Source: Paenibacillus foliorum (GTDB lineage: Bacteria > Bacillota > Bacilli > Paenibacillales > NBRC-103111). From it: a stretch of 64,000 nt of DNA. The position numbers and the translations under genes were made by a program. Location of the stretch: the NCBI RefSeq assembly GCF_013141765.1, contig NZ_WHOD01000016.1, positions 1-64,000 on the forward strand. Reading direction: 5' to 3'. Positions 31,592 to 40,982 of the stretch are shown here, in pieces; position 1 is the first letter of the stretch; the number at the start of each line of letters is the position of its first letter. Under the pieces are notes generated by a model that had not been told where the DNA came from, did not search any database, and saw nothing but the letters and a program-made list of their open reading frames with translations.

Positions 31592-33291
31592 TGAGTTTCT
31601 TCAAAATGCACACGCTCAAATCGAAGATTATTTTAATGTTTATATTAATCGCAAGTATTGTGTTGGTGCTTCAGGTAGGGGTTTTTAAGAATTGGATTAG
31701 CACTATTTTTATGGAACAATCCGATGCATATTTTCGTGAAACGGTGCATCAGATAGGTAAACGTGTGGATCTTCAAGTAGAAAAATCCGAAAATATGGTG
31801 CAGACAATTACCGGTAACCAAGTACTGAAAAATTATTTGAAGGACCTCAAATATGATTCCCTTAACTACAATGTTGCAAAATATTTGATTACCCGAGAAG
31901 TATTAAGGCTCACGAATCTTGAAATGATCGACAATATATATATATACCCTGTCAAGCATGAGCCCATTAGTTGCTATTATTCAGGGCCAACCTTAGAAAT
32001 GGATTTAGATATGCATAATCTTCCGGATTCGACAAGTCCAAATGACAAAGTCGAAAGAATGGCTTTGAAAACAAATCCGTTTCAGCTTACCATCTTGCTG
32101 TCCATTCATGATGAGGAAGATAGATTGGGTTTGTTAAGAATCGATCTTAATGAAACATTTTTAAGCAATATTCTGGATGAGGTAAAGTTGGGAAAAGAAG
32201 GGGAGGTTTATATTGTTGGTAATAATACCGTTATTTTCGCGAAAGATCGTGACTTGATTGCAAAGCCGGCATCGGTGATAAACCAGGCTGACGGTTCAAC
32301 TGTAAAGCATTCATTATATAACAAAAATTGGGAACTGATAGGCATAGTTCCCAATACAGAGATTGTGAACCACATTAATCGGTTTAACCAAATTTTTTTT
32401 CTAATGGTTATTTTGATTCTACTGGCAATTTTGGTTTTTGCATTAGCTACCGCCCGGCTAATTTTTCGACCGTTAAAGATGATCATGAAAGGAATGGAGA
32501 GCATTCAGCAAGGAAATTTGAATATTATTTTGGTAAACAACAAGAATGATGAATTTGGCACTATTATACATAGCTTTAATTATATGGCGGATAGAGTGAA
32601 ATCTTTAATTGAAACGATTTACCACCAGCAAGTTAATTATCGGAAAGCAGAGATCTTAAGTTTACAAGCCAAACTGAATCCCCACTTCTTATACAATACA
32701 TTGGACATGATATATTGGATGCTCATCTTAAAAGACGAGGAAGAGATAGGGGATTCTGTTGTAGCTCTCTCGAGTATTTTGCGATATTCGATTTCACATA
32801 ATAATGAGTTTGTAACGGTAAGGGAAGATATGGATCAATTGGAAAACTATTTAAAAATTCAAAAAATGCGGTTCCAAGAGAAGTTTCAATACACATTCGA
32901 ACTACAAGAAAATGTAAGGGAGCTAAGAATTCCAAAACTGATTATACAGCCTCTGGTAGAAAATTCCTTTAAGTATGCGTTTCAAGATTTGAAGCGAAGC
33001 GGGTCCATTGTTATCCGCAGTTATGTGGAAAACGATCAGTTGTTTTTTGAAGTGGCTGACGATGGGATAGGGATGTCCGAAGACAAAATCCGGTCTGTCT
33101 TTAGTTCATTAGAATACCAAAATAAAAAAAATGGAATAGGCATTCAATTGATACATCAAAGAATGAAGTATATTTATGGGGAAGGATATGGCATAGCTAC
33201 TATTGAAAGCGCTCTCGAAGAGGGTACGAAGGTGAAAGTGAAACTTCGGAAAAAAGCTGAGATCAACGCGGAAGAGCTATTAAGCGAATAA
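31588..33291 (+). CDS. Sensor histidine kinase, YesM/HPK7 type
   Basis: A membrane sensor kinase of about 567 residues. It has an N-terminal helix (about residues 13-32), an extracellular sensor region of about 250 residues, a second helix (FFLMVILILLAILVFALATA), and a HAMP domain. The HisKA-type helix LQAKLNPHFLYNTLDMI carries the phosphorylated His. The ATPase lid holds PLVENSFKYAF (N box), ADDGIGM (G1) and NKKNGIGIQLIHQRM (G2). The start is coupled to the leader peptide; ATG 31582 is the upstream alternative. It pairs with the YesN-type regulator 15 bp downstream and probably senses a carbohydrate for the adjacent transporter. Confidence 0.9.
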   Translation: MMSFFKMHTLKSKIILMFILIASIVLVLQVGVFKNWISTIFMEQSDAYFRETVHQIGKRVDLQVEKSENMVQTITGNQVLKNYLKDLKYDSLNYNVAKYLITREVLRLTNLEMIDNIYIYPVKHEPISCYYSGPTLEMDLDMHNLPDSTSPNDKVERMALKTNPFQLTILLSIHDEEDRLGLLRIDLNETFLSNILDEVKLGKEGEVYIVGNNTVIFAKDRDLIAKPASVINQADGSTVKHSLYNKNWELIGIVPNTEIVNHINRFNQIFFLMVILILLAILVFALATARLIFRPLKMIMKGMESIQQGNLNIILVNNKNDEFGTIIHSFNYMADRVKSLIETIYHQQVNYRKAEILSLQAKLNPHFLYNTLDMIYWMLILKDEEEIGDSVVALSSILRYSISHNNEFVTVREDMDQLENYLKIQKMRFQEKFQYTFELQENVRELRIPKLIIQPLVENSFKYAFQDLKRSGSIVIRSYVENDQLFFEVADDGIGMSEDKIRSVFSSLEYQNKKNGIGIQLIHQRMKYIYGEGYGIATIESALEEGTKVKVKLRKKAEINAEELLSE

Positions 33292-33306
33292 AGGGGGATT
33301 CTTTCT

Positions 33307-34800
33307 ATGCTTAAAATCTTAATCGTGGATGATGAAAGAACAGTTTTAATGGGCTTGAATAAGATTTTGTCTAAACATTGTCCTGATTATGAAATCGTAA
33401 ATATGGTGCAAAGTCCGAACGAAGCGCTGCGAATATTGACGGAAAAAGCGGTTGATGTTGTGATTACCGATGTCAAGATGCCTGATATGGATGGAATTGA
33501 ACTGACAAAAAGAATCCGTGCCCAGTATCCCGATACAACCGTCGTTGTACTAAGCGGCCATTCTGATTTTGAATTCGTCAGACAAACATTGAAAAATGGT
33601 GCGCACGATTATTTATTGAAGCCCTGCCACTACCAGACTGTAGTAGATATTCTTCGTAGTCTTGAGGAAAATGTGAAGCATAAAGAGAAAAAAACGCTTG
33701 AGTCTAACAACAAAAAGATTTTAGAGGCTGTGATATCGGGAAAGCGGGAATTGCCTAAAGAATGGGCTGTCTATGCTCACTTGCAGATGTTGGTTATTAA
33801 AATTCAAGACTATAGGGATCCGTTGCTTGAAGAACATCTCAAGAAAGAATTTGTAATTGGGAATGAGTTTAATGAATTTCTGGAAATGGTAGCTTTTGAT
33901 GATATTATCGTTGTGCTACTTCAAAATACAATTGACTTATCAACTTTAAAACAAAGGATATTTCCTAATCTTAGTAAAAAGGGATTTCGTCTATTTATGG
34001 CAATTCATCGATTTATGAATGGCTCCAAATGCTTACAGGAAGCTTACAGCACCAGTGTGCAAATGATTGAGTTTTTAGAATTTAACGAGCTTTCCATCTT
34101 GATGGATATGGAAATGTATCGAGACTTCATCGAACAGCAAAAGAAGTATGCATTAAATAATTACTTTTCCAACCAGATACTGTTGAAGCATATGATGAAC
34201 GGTAATCTAGAGATGGCACAGCAATATCTCTCAACAAACCTGAATCAATTGTACCTTTTGGATGTATATGTTGATCCTGTCCGTATAAAGAAGGAAGCGA
34301 TGAGAGAATTGATTTCACTGGAACAACACTTAAAGGATCATGGTATCGATTTCAAACAGCATTTTGGACAGCAAGATGATTATTTGCGTGAATTGAAGGA
34401 GCTGAAAACCTATAGGCTTTTATTAAATTGGTTCAAAAAATTAGTAATGGCGATCATTATGAACACGGAAGACGGAAATTATATGCCCAATTATATTAAT
34501 GAGGCTATCAAATATATAAACGCACATTATATGGAGGATATTTCTTTAAAAACAATCTCAGACGAAGTGTACGTAAATCCTTGGTATTTCAGTACGCAGC
34601 TGAAAAAACATACCGGCTTATCCTTTAGCGAATATGTAAATCAAGCAAGAGTACGAAAAGCGAAAGAGTTTTTAAAACAAAAGGACTTGAAAGTATATCA
34701 AGTAGCGGAAATGGTCGGATTTCAGGATGCGGCCTATTTTAGCACTGTGTTCAAAAGCATTGAGGAGATCACTCCAAAGGAGTACCAAAAGATGATTTAA
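33307..34800 (+). CDS. YesN/AraC-type response regulator
   Basis: A response regulator of 497 residues. The N-terminal receiver domain begins LKILIVDDERTVLMGLNKIL; the phosphorylation Asp is in VVITDVKMPDMDGIEL and the conserved Lys in YLLKPCHY. A helical linker of about 260 residues leads to a C-terminal AraC DNA-binding domain. That domain has ISLKTISDEVYVNPWYFSTQ and the second helix-turn-helix VYQVAEMVGFQDAAYFSTVF. It should activate the following transporter and GH172 genes when phosphorylated by the upstream kinase. Confidence 0.92.
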   Translation: MLKILIVDDERTVLMGLNKILSKHCPDYEIVNMVQSPNEALRILTEKAVDVVITDVKMPDMDGIELTKRIRAQYPDTTVVVLSGHSDFEFVRQTLKNGAHDYLLKPCHYQTVVDILRSLEENVKHKEKKTLESNNKKILEAVISGKRELPKEWAVYAHLQMLVIKIQDYRDPLLEEHLKKEFVIGNEFNEFLEMVAFDDIIVVLLQNTIDLSTLKQRIFPNLSKKGFRLFMAIHRFMNGSKCLQEAYSTSVQMIEFLEFNELSILMDMEMYRDFIEQQKKYALNNYFSNQILLKHMMNGNLEMAQQYLSTNLNQLYLLDVYVDPVRIKKEAMRELISLEQHLKDHGIDFKQHFGQQDDYLRELKELKTYRLLLNWFKKLVMAIIMNTEDGNYMPNYINEAIKYINAHYMEDISLKTISDEVYVNPWYFSTQLKKHTGLSFSEYVNQARVRKAKEFLKQKDLKVYQVAEMVGFQDAAYFSTVFKSIEEITPKEYQKMI

Positions 34801-34902
34801 AAAACAACTTCCAATATTTTTAAAAGAAATCAAATATTCACAAAATTTAAAAAACTATTGAGATGTTATAATGCATTCAACCCAGTACGAGGAGGTATGA
34901 TA

Positions 34903-36843
34903 ATGAGAAAAAGGCAAATGAAAATTCACTTAAGTTTGTTTTTGGCAGCAATTTTGTTACTGACAGCTTGTACGGATGCGGTACCGCAAAAACCAACTGC
35001 TACAGATAAAAATGAGCCAAGCGGTACCGTAAAGATGACCGATGTCGGAACGCCTAGAAACGAAACATTAATTGTGGATATCCTTAACGGCCGCCAAGCC
35101 GATCCGCAATCGATGAACCCGTACATGCCAGGCTCAGTCCACACATCTGCTGGCTTGCACCAATTGATGCAGTCTCATTTGTGGGAGATCGATACGGTAA
35201 AAGGCGAACAAGTCCCCAATTTGGCGGCAACGATGCCGGAACCATTGGACAATACGAATACCAAATTTAAATTTAAGGTCCAGGAGGGCTTAGCTTGGTC
35301 GGACGGCGTGGAATTCACGGCCAAGGACATCGAATTTACTTCAGATTTGGTTCTGAAAACAAAAGAATTCGGGTTTAACGGATTTTACGCAAGCCTGGTG
35401 AAAACGTTGAAAGCGGTTGATAATTACACCATTGAAGTGGAAACCGTCAAGCCGGAAACGAGATTGGCTCAAAAATTGGGTGTTGTTATTTACGGTAACT
35501 CTTTTAAGATTCTTCCAAAGCATATTTGGGAAAAAGAAGATCCGACCAAATTTAAATTTTCAAACCCGATAGGCGTCGGTCCGTACAAGTTGAAGGATCG
35601 CGATCCGCAAGGATATTGGTTTCTGTATGAGAAGCGGGAGGACTGGAAGAAAAGCGATGTCGGCAAGCTTGCAGGAGAGCCGATACCGAAGTACATTCTG
35701 TTCAAGTCCTATGGTCCGGAAGAAAAGCGCATAATTGCGGCAATCCAACATGATATGGACGTGCTGCAGGACATTACCCCCGAGAGCTGGGATATCTTAA
35801 GAAAGAAAAACGAATTTGTAAGAGCATGGTATAAAAACTTCCCTTACGCGACAATGGATGATCCTTGCCAGAGAGGAATGTCCTTCAACACATCGAAGGC
35901 GCCTTATAACAATCCAGACGTCCGTTGGGCATTAGCGCTGGCTACCGATATCAAGAATGTATCCATGGCTACCTTCGGCGGGATGTTGAGGGTTTCGCCG
36001 ATTCAGGTACCTCCAATTGCGGTACTGCAAACGAATTACCACAAACCGATGGTGGACTGGTTGAAAAATTTCGAAATCAGTGGCGGCTATAAACCGTTCG
36101 AAGAAAGTTATGGCAAAGACATGGTCGAGATGCTGAAGCAGCAAGGAATCAAGGATTTGCCGTCAAACAATCAGTTGGTCGATACGTTTGGGGTCGGCTG
36201 GTGGAAATACGATACGAATAAAGCGAGCGAATTGCTGACGAAGAACGGATTTACGAAGAAAGGAGATAAGTGGCATAAGCCGGACGGTTCTCCGTGGCAA
36301 TTGACCATTAACGCTCCTGCTAACTTTGAAATCCAGTCCATGAGGCTCGCCTTCGCCGTTGCGGATACTTGGAGAAAATTCGGCATCGATGTCAACGTTC
36401 AACAAATGGATTCAGCTACTTTCGGGACTAGTGAATCAACCGGCGCTTTTGAAGTAGGATCGTATTGGCCTTCTTGCGGATTGTTGCCGGATACGACAGT
36501 TCAAATGCAAAGTTGGCATAAACAGTATGTCGTCGAAAACGGCAAACAATCTCCTGGAAATCGAAACCGTTGGGCGAACGACCGTGTAAGCCAACTGTTG
36601 GACGATTTGCAGGGAATGAAAAGCAGCGACCCTGCTGTAATTAAAAACATTACTGAAATCAACAAAGAATTTGTAAAGGAGCTGCCGTTTATCCCGATGT
36701 TCGGGACATCGAAATTCGTTCCTGTCGATACGTATTATTGGGAAGGATTCCAAACCTCGGAAAACGCTTACGAGGGGCCATGGTGGTGGTGGTCGCAGTT
36801 TAAGTATTACTTGCCTCACCTGAAGCCTACAGGAAAAAAATAG
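34903..36843 (+). CDS. ABC transporter substrate-binding lipoprotein, family 5 (Dpp/Opp type)
   Basis: A lipoprotein of about 646 residues with signal LFLAAILLLTACTDA, where LTAC is the lipobox. The SBP family 5 domain includes VQEGLAWSDGVEFTAKDIEF, a typical segment of DppA/OppA proteins. ATG 34903 is 7 bp after GGAGG; the frame upstream is not needed. It captures the substrate outside the cell for the two permeases and two ATPases that follow. Family 5 proteins bind peptides, but also nickel, oligosaccharides and opines. The adjacent GH172 genes favour a carbohydrate here. Confidence 0.9.
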   Translation: MRKRQMKIHLSLFLAAILLLTACTDAVPQKPTATDKNEPSGTVKMTDVGTPRNETLIVDILNGRQADPQSMNPYMPGSVHTSAGLHQLMQSHLWEIDTVKGEQVPNLAATMPEPLDNTNTKFKFKVQEGLAWSDGVEFTAKDIEFTSDLVLKTKEFGFNGFYASLVKTLKAVDNYTIEVETVKPETRLAQKLGVVIYGNSFKILPKHIWEKEDPTKFKFSNPIGVGPYKLKDRDPQGYWFLYEKREDWKKSDVGKLAGEPIPKYILFKSYGPEEKRIIAAIQHDMDVLQDITPESWDILRKKNEFVRAWYKNFPYATMDDPCQRGMSFNTSKAPYNNPDVRWALALATDIKNVSMATFGGMLRVSPIQVPPIAVLQTNYHKPMVDWLKNFEISGGYKPFEESYGKDMVEMLKQQGIKDLPSNNQLVDTFGVGWWKYDTNKASELLTKNGFTKKGDKWHKPDGSPWQLTINAPANFEIQSMRLAFAVADTWRKFGIDVNVQQMDSATFGTSESTGAFEVGSYWPSCGLLPDTTVQMQSWHKQYVVENGKQSPGNRNRWANDRVSQLLDDLQGMKSSDPAVIKNITEINKEFVKELPFIPMFGTSKFVPVDTYYWEGFQTSENAYEGPWWWWSQFKYYLPHLKPTGKK

Positions 36844-36915
36844 ATTGATTGTCTGATGAGGCTCGGATACTGGGTTGAACAAACCCGGTATCCGATTCTT
36901 AGATATCAGAAAAGA

Positions 36916-37067
36916 GGGCTTCGATCAGAAGCTTTTCTTAAGAGTAAAGAAAGTTTAACTTCATTAAAGCGCTAAAGCGCGTATCGAACTTTCTGCTCGC
37001 AAGAATAGCTACCTTTAATACACGAATGTATCTTCGTCGAAAGGGCTTCGATCAGAAGCTTTTCTTA
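36916..37067 (+). repeat. Duplicated hairpin between binding protein and permease genes
   Basis: The same 25-bp sequence, GGGCTTCGATCAGAAGCTTT plus TCTTA, occurs at 36916-36940 and 37043-37067. Each copy folds GCTTC-gatca-GAAGC. The pair lies in the 240-bp gap after the binding-protein gene and may set the level of the downstream genes by partial termination or mRNA protection. Confidence 0.6.
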
Positions 37068-37085
37068 TAAAGGGGAGCGTATCCT

Positions 37086-38084
37086 ATGGGATTTTACAAG
37101 TTTTTGTTAACCAGAATAGTGACTTTTCTATTGGTTGTGTTAATCGGTATCACTACAGTGTTCTTCGTGCCGAGATTTATGCCGTCGGATCCGGTGGAAG
37201 CGATGATCGGACAAATGATGTCCAAATCGGCTTTTATGGAGCCTGAAGCGGTTGTAACGCTGCGCAAATCGTTAAATGAATCGTTCGGGCTGGAAGGGAC
37301 TTTATGGGAGCAATATGTAGGATTTTTTAAGAGGGTCATTTTCACACAAGATTTTGGTCCATCGCTTGCAATGTACCCTACACCGGTTAACCAACTGATC
37401 GCGAGCTCTTTGCCTTGGACACTTGGGCTATTGCTTACTTCAACCGTGATTGCCTGGCTGATCGGCAACGTGGTCGGTCTTTTGGCAGGATTTCGAAAAG
37501 AAAAAGTATATTCAAAAATGCTGGAAGGGGTATCGATGGTTCTATACCCGATTCCTTATTACATCCTGGCTTTGGTGTTGATTATGCTGTTTGCTTATAT
37601 ATTCCCTATATTTCCTCTATCCACGACGGTTAAGGGGGAAGGATTTACATGGGAGCATATTCGAAGCTTAATTTACAACTCGCTGTTGCCGGCATTTTCT
37701 ATGATTTTAATCGGAACGGGCTGGTGGGTCATTAGCATGAAAACGCTGTCAGCAGGCATTGCTGAAGAGGATTACGTTCATTTTGCCCGTTTGAAAGGGT
37801 TGAAGGAAAGAAAAATTATGACCAACTATGTGCTGCCTAATGCGGCATTACCTCAGCTCACCATGCTGGCCTTACAAATTGGTACTATTTTCAACGGTGC
37901 CTTGATTACGGAAATTTTATTCGGATATCCCGGTATAGGGATGCTGCTCTACGGGGGCATTTTGCAGGCGGATTACAATTTGATCATGGGGACCATTACC
38001 GTTTCCATCCTTTCGGTAGCAGCGGCGACATTTTTTATAGATTTATTGTATCCGTTTATAGACCCCCGAGTGCGTTACAAGTAG
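37086..38084 (+). CDS. ABC transporter permease, DppB/OppB type
   Basis: An inner-membrane permease of 332 residues, first of the pair. It opens FLLTRIVTFLLVVLIGITTV and has about six membrane helices. The cytoplasmic coupling loop is near EEDYVHFARLKGLKERKIM (the EAA motif, with A-x3-G). AAAGGGG precedes the ATG. It forms the channel with the next gene product and the two ATPases. Confidence 0.9.
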   Translation: MGFYKFLLTRIVTFLLVVLIGITTVFFVPRFMPSDPVEAMIGQMMSKSAFMEPEAVVTLRKSLNESFGLEGTLWEQYVGFFKRVIFTQDFGPSLAMYPTPVNQLIASSLPWTLGLLLTSTVIAWLIGNVVGLLAGFRKEKVYSKMLEGVSMVLYPIPYYILALVLIMLFAYIFPIFPLSTTVKGEGFTWEHIRSLIYNSLLPAFSMILIGTGWWVISMKTLSAGIAEEDYVHFARLKGLKERKIMTNYVLPNAALPQLTMLALQIGTIFNGALITEILFGYPGIGMLLYGGILQADYNLIMGTITVSILSVAAATFFIDLLYPFIDPRVRYK

Positions 38085-38106
38085 GAAGGAAAGAGGGAGG
38101 ATCGGC

Positions 38107-38949
38107 ATGGCGTATTGGAACACGCGGCTAAAGCTGGGAGTACTCATTTTGGGCATATTCCTGATCCTGGGGTTTATTGTCCCGCTTTTTGATTCTGGCA
38201 ACCCTGTAGAATGGGGGAAATATCCTAAAAACTTGAAGCCGGGTGCAGCGCATTGGCTTGGCACAACGAGCCTTGGGCAGGATACGTTTTGGCTAATAGC
38301 AAAATCGATTCAAAATTCATTTATTATCGGGATTATCGTCGCCTTTTTCGCAACGCTGATCGGTGTGTTGGTTGGGCTTTGGGCAGGATTGAAAGGCGGG
38401 TTTCTCGATAGAATCATTACCTTGATGACGGATTCCTTTATCGTTATTCCCTCCTTGCCGATTTTGATTTTACTCGGCAGCTTATCCAAAGGCAAAGCGT
38501 CTTTAATGTACATTGCGCTCGTGCTCATTATATTTAACTGGCCCTGGCCGGCTAGGCAAATCCGCGCGATGGCTTTATCACTGAGAGAACGTGAATTTAT
38601 CGATACCGCGCGCTTTTCCGGGGAAGGCACGTTTAAAATTATAACGAAAGAAATATTCCCCTTTGTAGCTGGTTGGTCTCTTGCCAACTTTATTAATACC
38701 GTACTGGTTGCCATTACTGCGGAGTCGGGACTAGCAATCATAGGGATGTCGAGTAATGAGAGCGCGACCTTAGGAACAATGATTTACTGGGCAAACCAAC
38801 ATCAGGCCATGCTGGCCGGACACTGGTGGTGGATCGGTGCGCCAGTCGTCGCGAAAATGTTCATTTTTATCGCCCTGTTCTTGACTATGTCAGGATACCA
38901 AGAGTACTCCGCGTTAAGGAGGGGGAAGAAGCTTGCTGCAGCTAACTAA
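38107..38949 (+). CDS. ABC transporter permease, DppC/OppC type
   Basis: The second permease, 280 residues, with an N-terminal helix, a periplasmic segment containing HWLGTTSLGQDTFW (the OppC N-terminal pattern) and five further helices. The EAA coupling loop reads EREFIDTARFSGEGTFKII. The 22-bp gap to the upstream gene contains GGAAAGAGGGAGG. Its end overlaps the start of the first ATPase by 17 bp, indicating translational coupling. Confidence 0.9.
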   Translation: MAYWNTRLKLGVLILGIFLILGFIVPLFDSGNPVEWGKYPKNLKPGAAHWLGTTSLGQDTFWLIAKSIQNSFIIGIIVAFFATLIGVLVGLWAGLKGGFLDRIITLMTDSFIVIPSLPILILLGSLSKGKASLMYIALVLIIFNWPWPARQIRAMALSLREREFIDTARFSGEGTFKIITKEIFPFVAGWSLANFINTVLVAITAESGLAIIGMSSNESATLGTMIYWANQHQAMLAGHWWWIGAPVVAKMFIFIALFLTMSGYQEYSALRRGKKLAAAN

Positions 38950-39889
38950 TGTAAGCGCACAGTACAAGACGTTGACGGGAACCGTGAAAGCGGTGGAACG
39001 CGTTGATTTTACCGTTGAAAAGAACGAAATTTTCGGGATAGCCGGGGAGTCGGGCTGCGGAAAGTCCACCTTACTGAAGGTCATGTACGATCTGATCAGC
39101 TATCCGCTCGAAATTTCTGGAGGCTCCGTGCAGATTCAAACCAAAGATAAAAACGGCTCTCCGGTAACTTTGCCCAATGGGAAAATCCACCAGAGCTGGT
39201 GGAAAGTAATTTCTTACGTCCCGCAGGGCGCCATGCATGTAATGAATCCGGTGACAAGAATCAGAAACCAATTTTTTGACGCCATCAGCAAATATCATGA
39301 TAAAACAGACAAGAAAGCATTGGAACAGGAAATTATCCGGTATTTAAAAGAACTGGAGTTGCCCCCTGAAGTGCTGAAGGCTTATCCGCACCAGCTGAGC
39401 GGAGGCATGAGACAGCGGGTCCTCATAGCGCTCGCCACGTTCCTGAATCCGGAAATTGTATTGGCGGACGAACCGACAACCGCTCTGGATGTTGTTGTGC
39501 AAAGAGGCATATTGACGATGCTGTCCAAGGTGCAGAAAAAGATGAAAAACTCGATGGTCATCGTGTCGCATGATATGGGAGTTCATTATCAAATTACGAA
39601 CCGGTTGGGCATCATGTATGCGGGACAGATGATCGAAATCGGCCCGACCGAGCAATTATTCAGCAACCCGAAGCATCCTTACACTAAGATGCTCATTAAT
39701 GCCCTGCCTAAGGTAGGGGATAACAGCCAAAAGGAGGGAATTCCGGGCACGCCGCCCAGTTTGAGGAATCCTCCCGCCGGCTGCCGGTTTGCCGCAAGAT
39801 GTCCGCTTGTTGAAGAACGTTGCCGGACGTATGAACCGGTTCCCATATCTGTGGGCCCCAGACATGTTGCCAGCTGCCATTTGCTCTAG
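38933..39889 (+). CDS. ABC transporter ATP-binding protein, DppD/OppD type
   Basis: An ATPase of 318 residues energising the importer. Walker A is GESGCGKSTLLK, the Q loop SYVPQGAMHVMNP, the signature HQLSGGMRQRVLIA, Walker B EIVLADEPTTALD, and the switch His is in IVSHDMG. The C-terminal OppD/DppD extension with a Cys-rich motif (PAGCRFAARCPLVEERC) is present, suggesting the Fe-S-like cluster seen in this subfamily. The TTG start lies inside the preceding gene. Confidence 0.92.
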   Translation: MLQLTNVSAQYKTLTGTVKAVERVDFTVEKNEIFGIAGESGCGKSTLLKVMYDLISYPLEISGGSVQIQTKDKNGSPVTLPNGKIHQSWWKVISYVPQGAMHVMNPVTRIRNQFFDAISKYHDKTDKKALEQEIIRYLKELELPPEVLKAYPHQLSGGMRQRVLIALATFLNPEIVLADEPTTALDVVVQRGILTMLSKVQKKMKNSMVIVSHDMGVHYQITNRLGIMYAGQMIEIGPTEQLFSNPKHPYTKMLINALPKVGDNSQKEGIPGTPPSLRNPPAGCRFAARCPLVEERCRTYEPVPISVGPRHVASCHLL

Positions 39890-39915
39890 TAAGCCAACCG
39901 GAAAGGAAGTAAAGT

Positions 39916-40953
39916 ATGGCGCATCCTATACTCGAAATTAATAACGTTTCGCGGAATTTTAAAATAGGCGGTATGCTGCTTGGAACCAAAATTAAAGCGA
40001 TCGATGATGTCAGTCTTACCTTGCCGGGTGATAAGCCTCAGATCATGAGCATCGTGGGGGAGTCCGGCTGTGGCAAAACGACGTTGGCGAAAATGATCCT
40101 GCGCTTGCTGGAACCATCGTCGGGCGACATTATGATTGATGGCATTCCATTATCTTATTACAGTAAGCGGAAAAACAGGAAAGAGTTTTTTAAAAAAGTA
40201 CAACCGATCTTTCAAAATCCATTCACTTCTTTCAGCATGAGGAAGACGGTAGACACCTATTTGTTGGAAACGGCGTTAAACCTGGATGTGGCCCAAACGA
40301 GAAAGGAAGCAAGAGCTGTAGTGGCCGATGTCTTGAAGTCGGTCGGTCTTGAGATCGATCAAGTGCTGGGCAAATACCCCAATCAGTTCTCCGGCGGTGA
40401 ATTACAGCGGATATCCATTGCGCGTGCCCTTATCTCAAGACCTCGATTAATAGTAGCAGATGAACCGGTAGCTATGATCGATGCATCTCTTAGAATGAAC
40501 ATAGTTAATTTATTTAAAAAGCTAAAGGATGAATATAATGTTAATTTTATTTATATTACTCATGATCTGTCTACCGCTTACTATGTAAGCGACTACATTG
40601 CGACTATGTATCGAGGCAATTTAATTGAGTTTGGAATCGCCAAAAATATATTGACCCAGCCTGCACATCCATATACAGAGCTGCTGCTGGACTCGATTCC
40701 TAAAGTGGGAGAAAAGTGGGAACAGGAAATGTCTCTTCCCGACTTGGAAACGAAGGAGTATGGCTTAAAGGGGTGCAAATTTGCAGCACGTTGCCCTTAT
40801 GTTAAAGAAGTATGCCGTAGCGCCATTCCTGAGATGGTCCCAATCCATCAAGATCACTCGGTTCTATGTTTGAAACACAATAATTATAAAACGGGCATTC
40901 CTAATTCACTCGACAGGAGCGGCTTTGATTCGAATAATCAATTAAGTGTTTAG
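39916..40953 (+). CDS. ABC transporter ATP-binding protein, DppF/OppF type
   Basis: The second ATPase, 345 residues. Walker A is GESGCGKTTLAKM, the Q loop QPIFQNPFTSF, the signature NQFSGGELQRISIA, Walker B LIVADEPVAMID, and the switch His is in YITHDLS. It has the same C-terminal Cys-containing extension (KGCKFAARCPYVKEVCRS). It works as a heterodimer with the preceding ATPase. GGAAAGGAAG precedes the ATG. Confidence 0.92.
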   Translation: MAHPILEINNVSRNFKIGGMLLGTKIKAIDDVSLTLPGDKPQIMSIVGESGCGKTTLAKMILRLLEPSSGDIMIDGIPLSYYSKRKNRKEFFKKVQPIFQNPFTSFSMRKTVDTYLLETALNLDVAQTRKEARAVVADVLKSVGLEIDQVLGKYPNQFSGGELQRISIARALISRPRLIVADEPVAMIDASLRMNIVNLFKKLKDEYNVNFIYITHDLSTAYYVSDYIATMYRGNLIEFGIAKNILTQPAHPYTELLLDSIPKVGEKWEQEMSLPDLETKEYGLKGCKFAARCPYVKEVCRSAIPEMVPIHQDHSVLCLKHNNYKTGIPNSLDRSGFDSNNQLSV

Positions 40954-40982
40954 AAGATTTTACAAAAGAAGGGATGAAGAAT

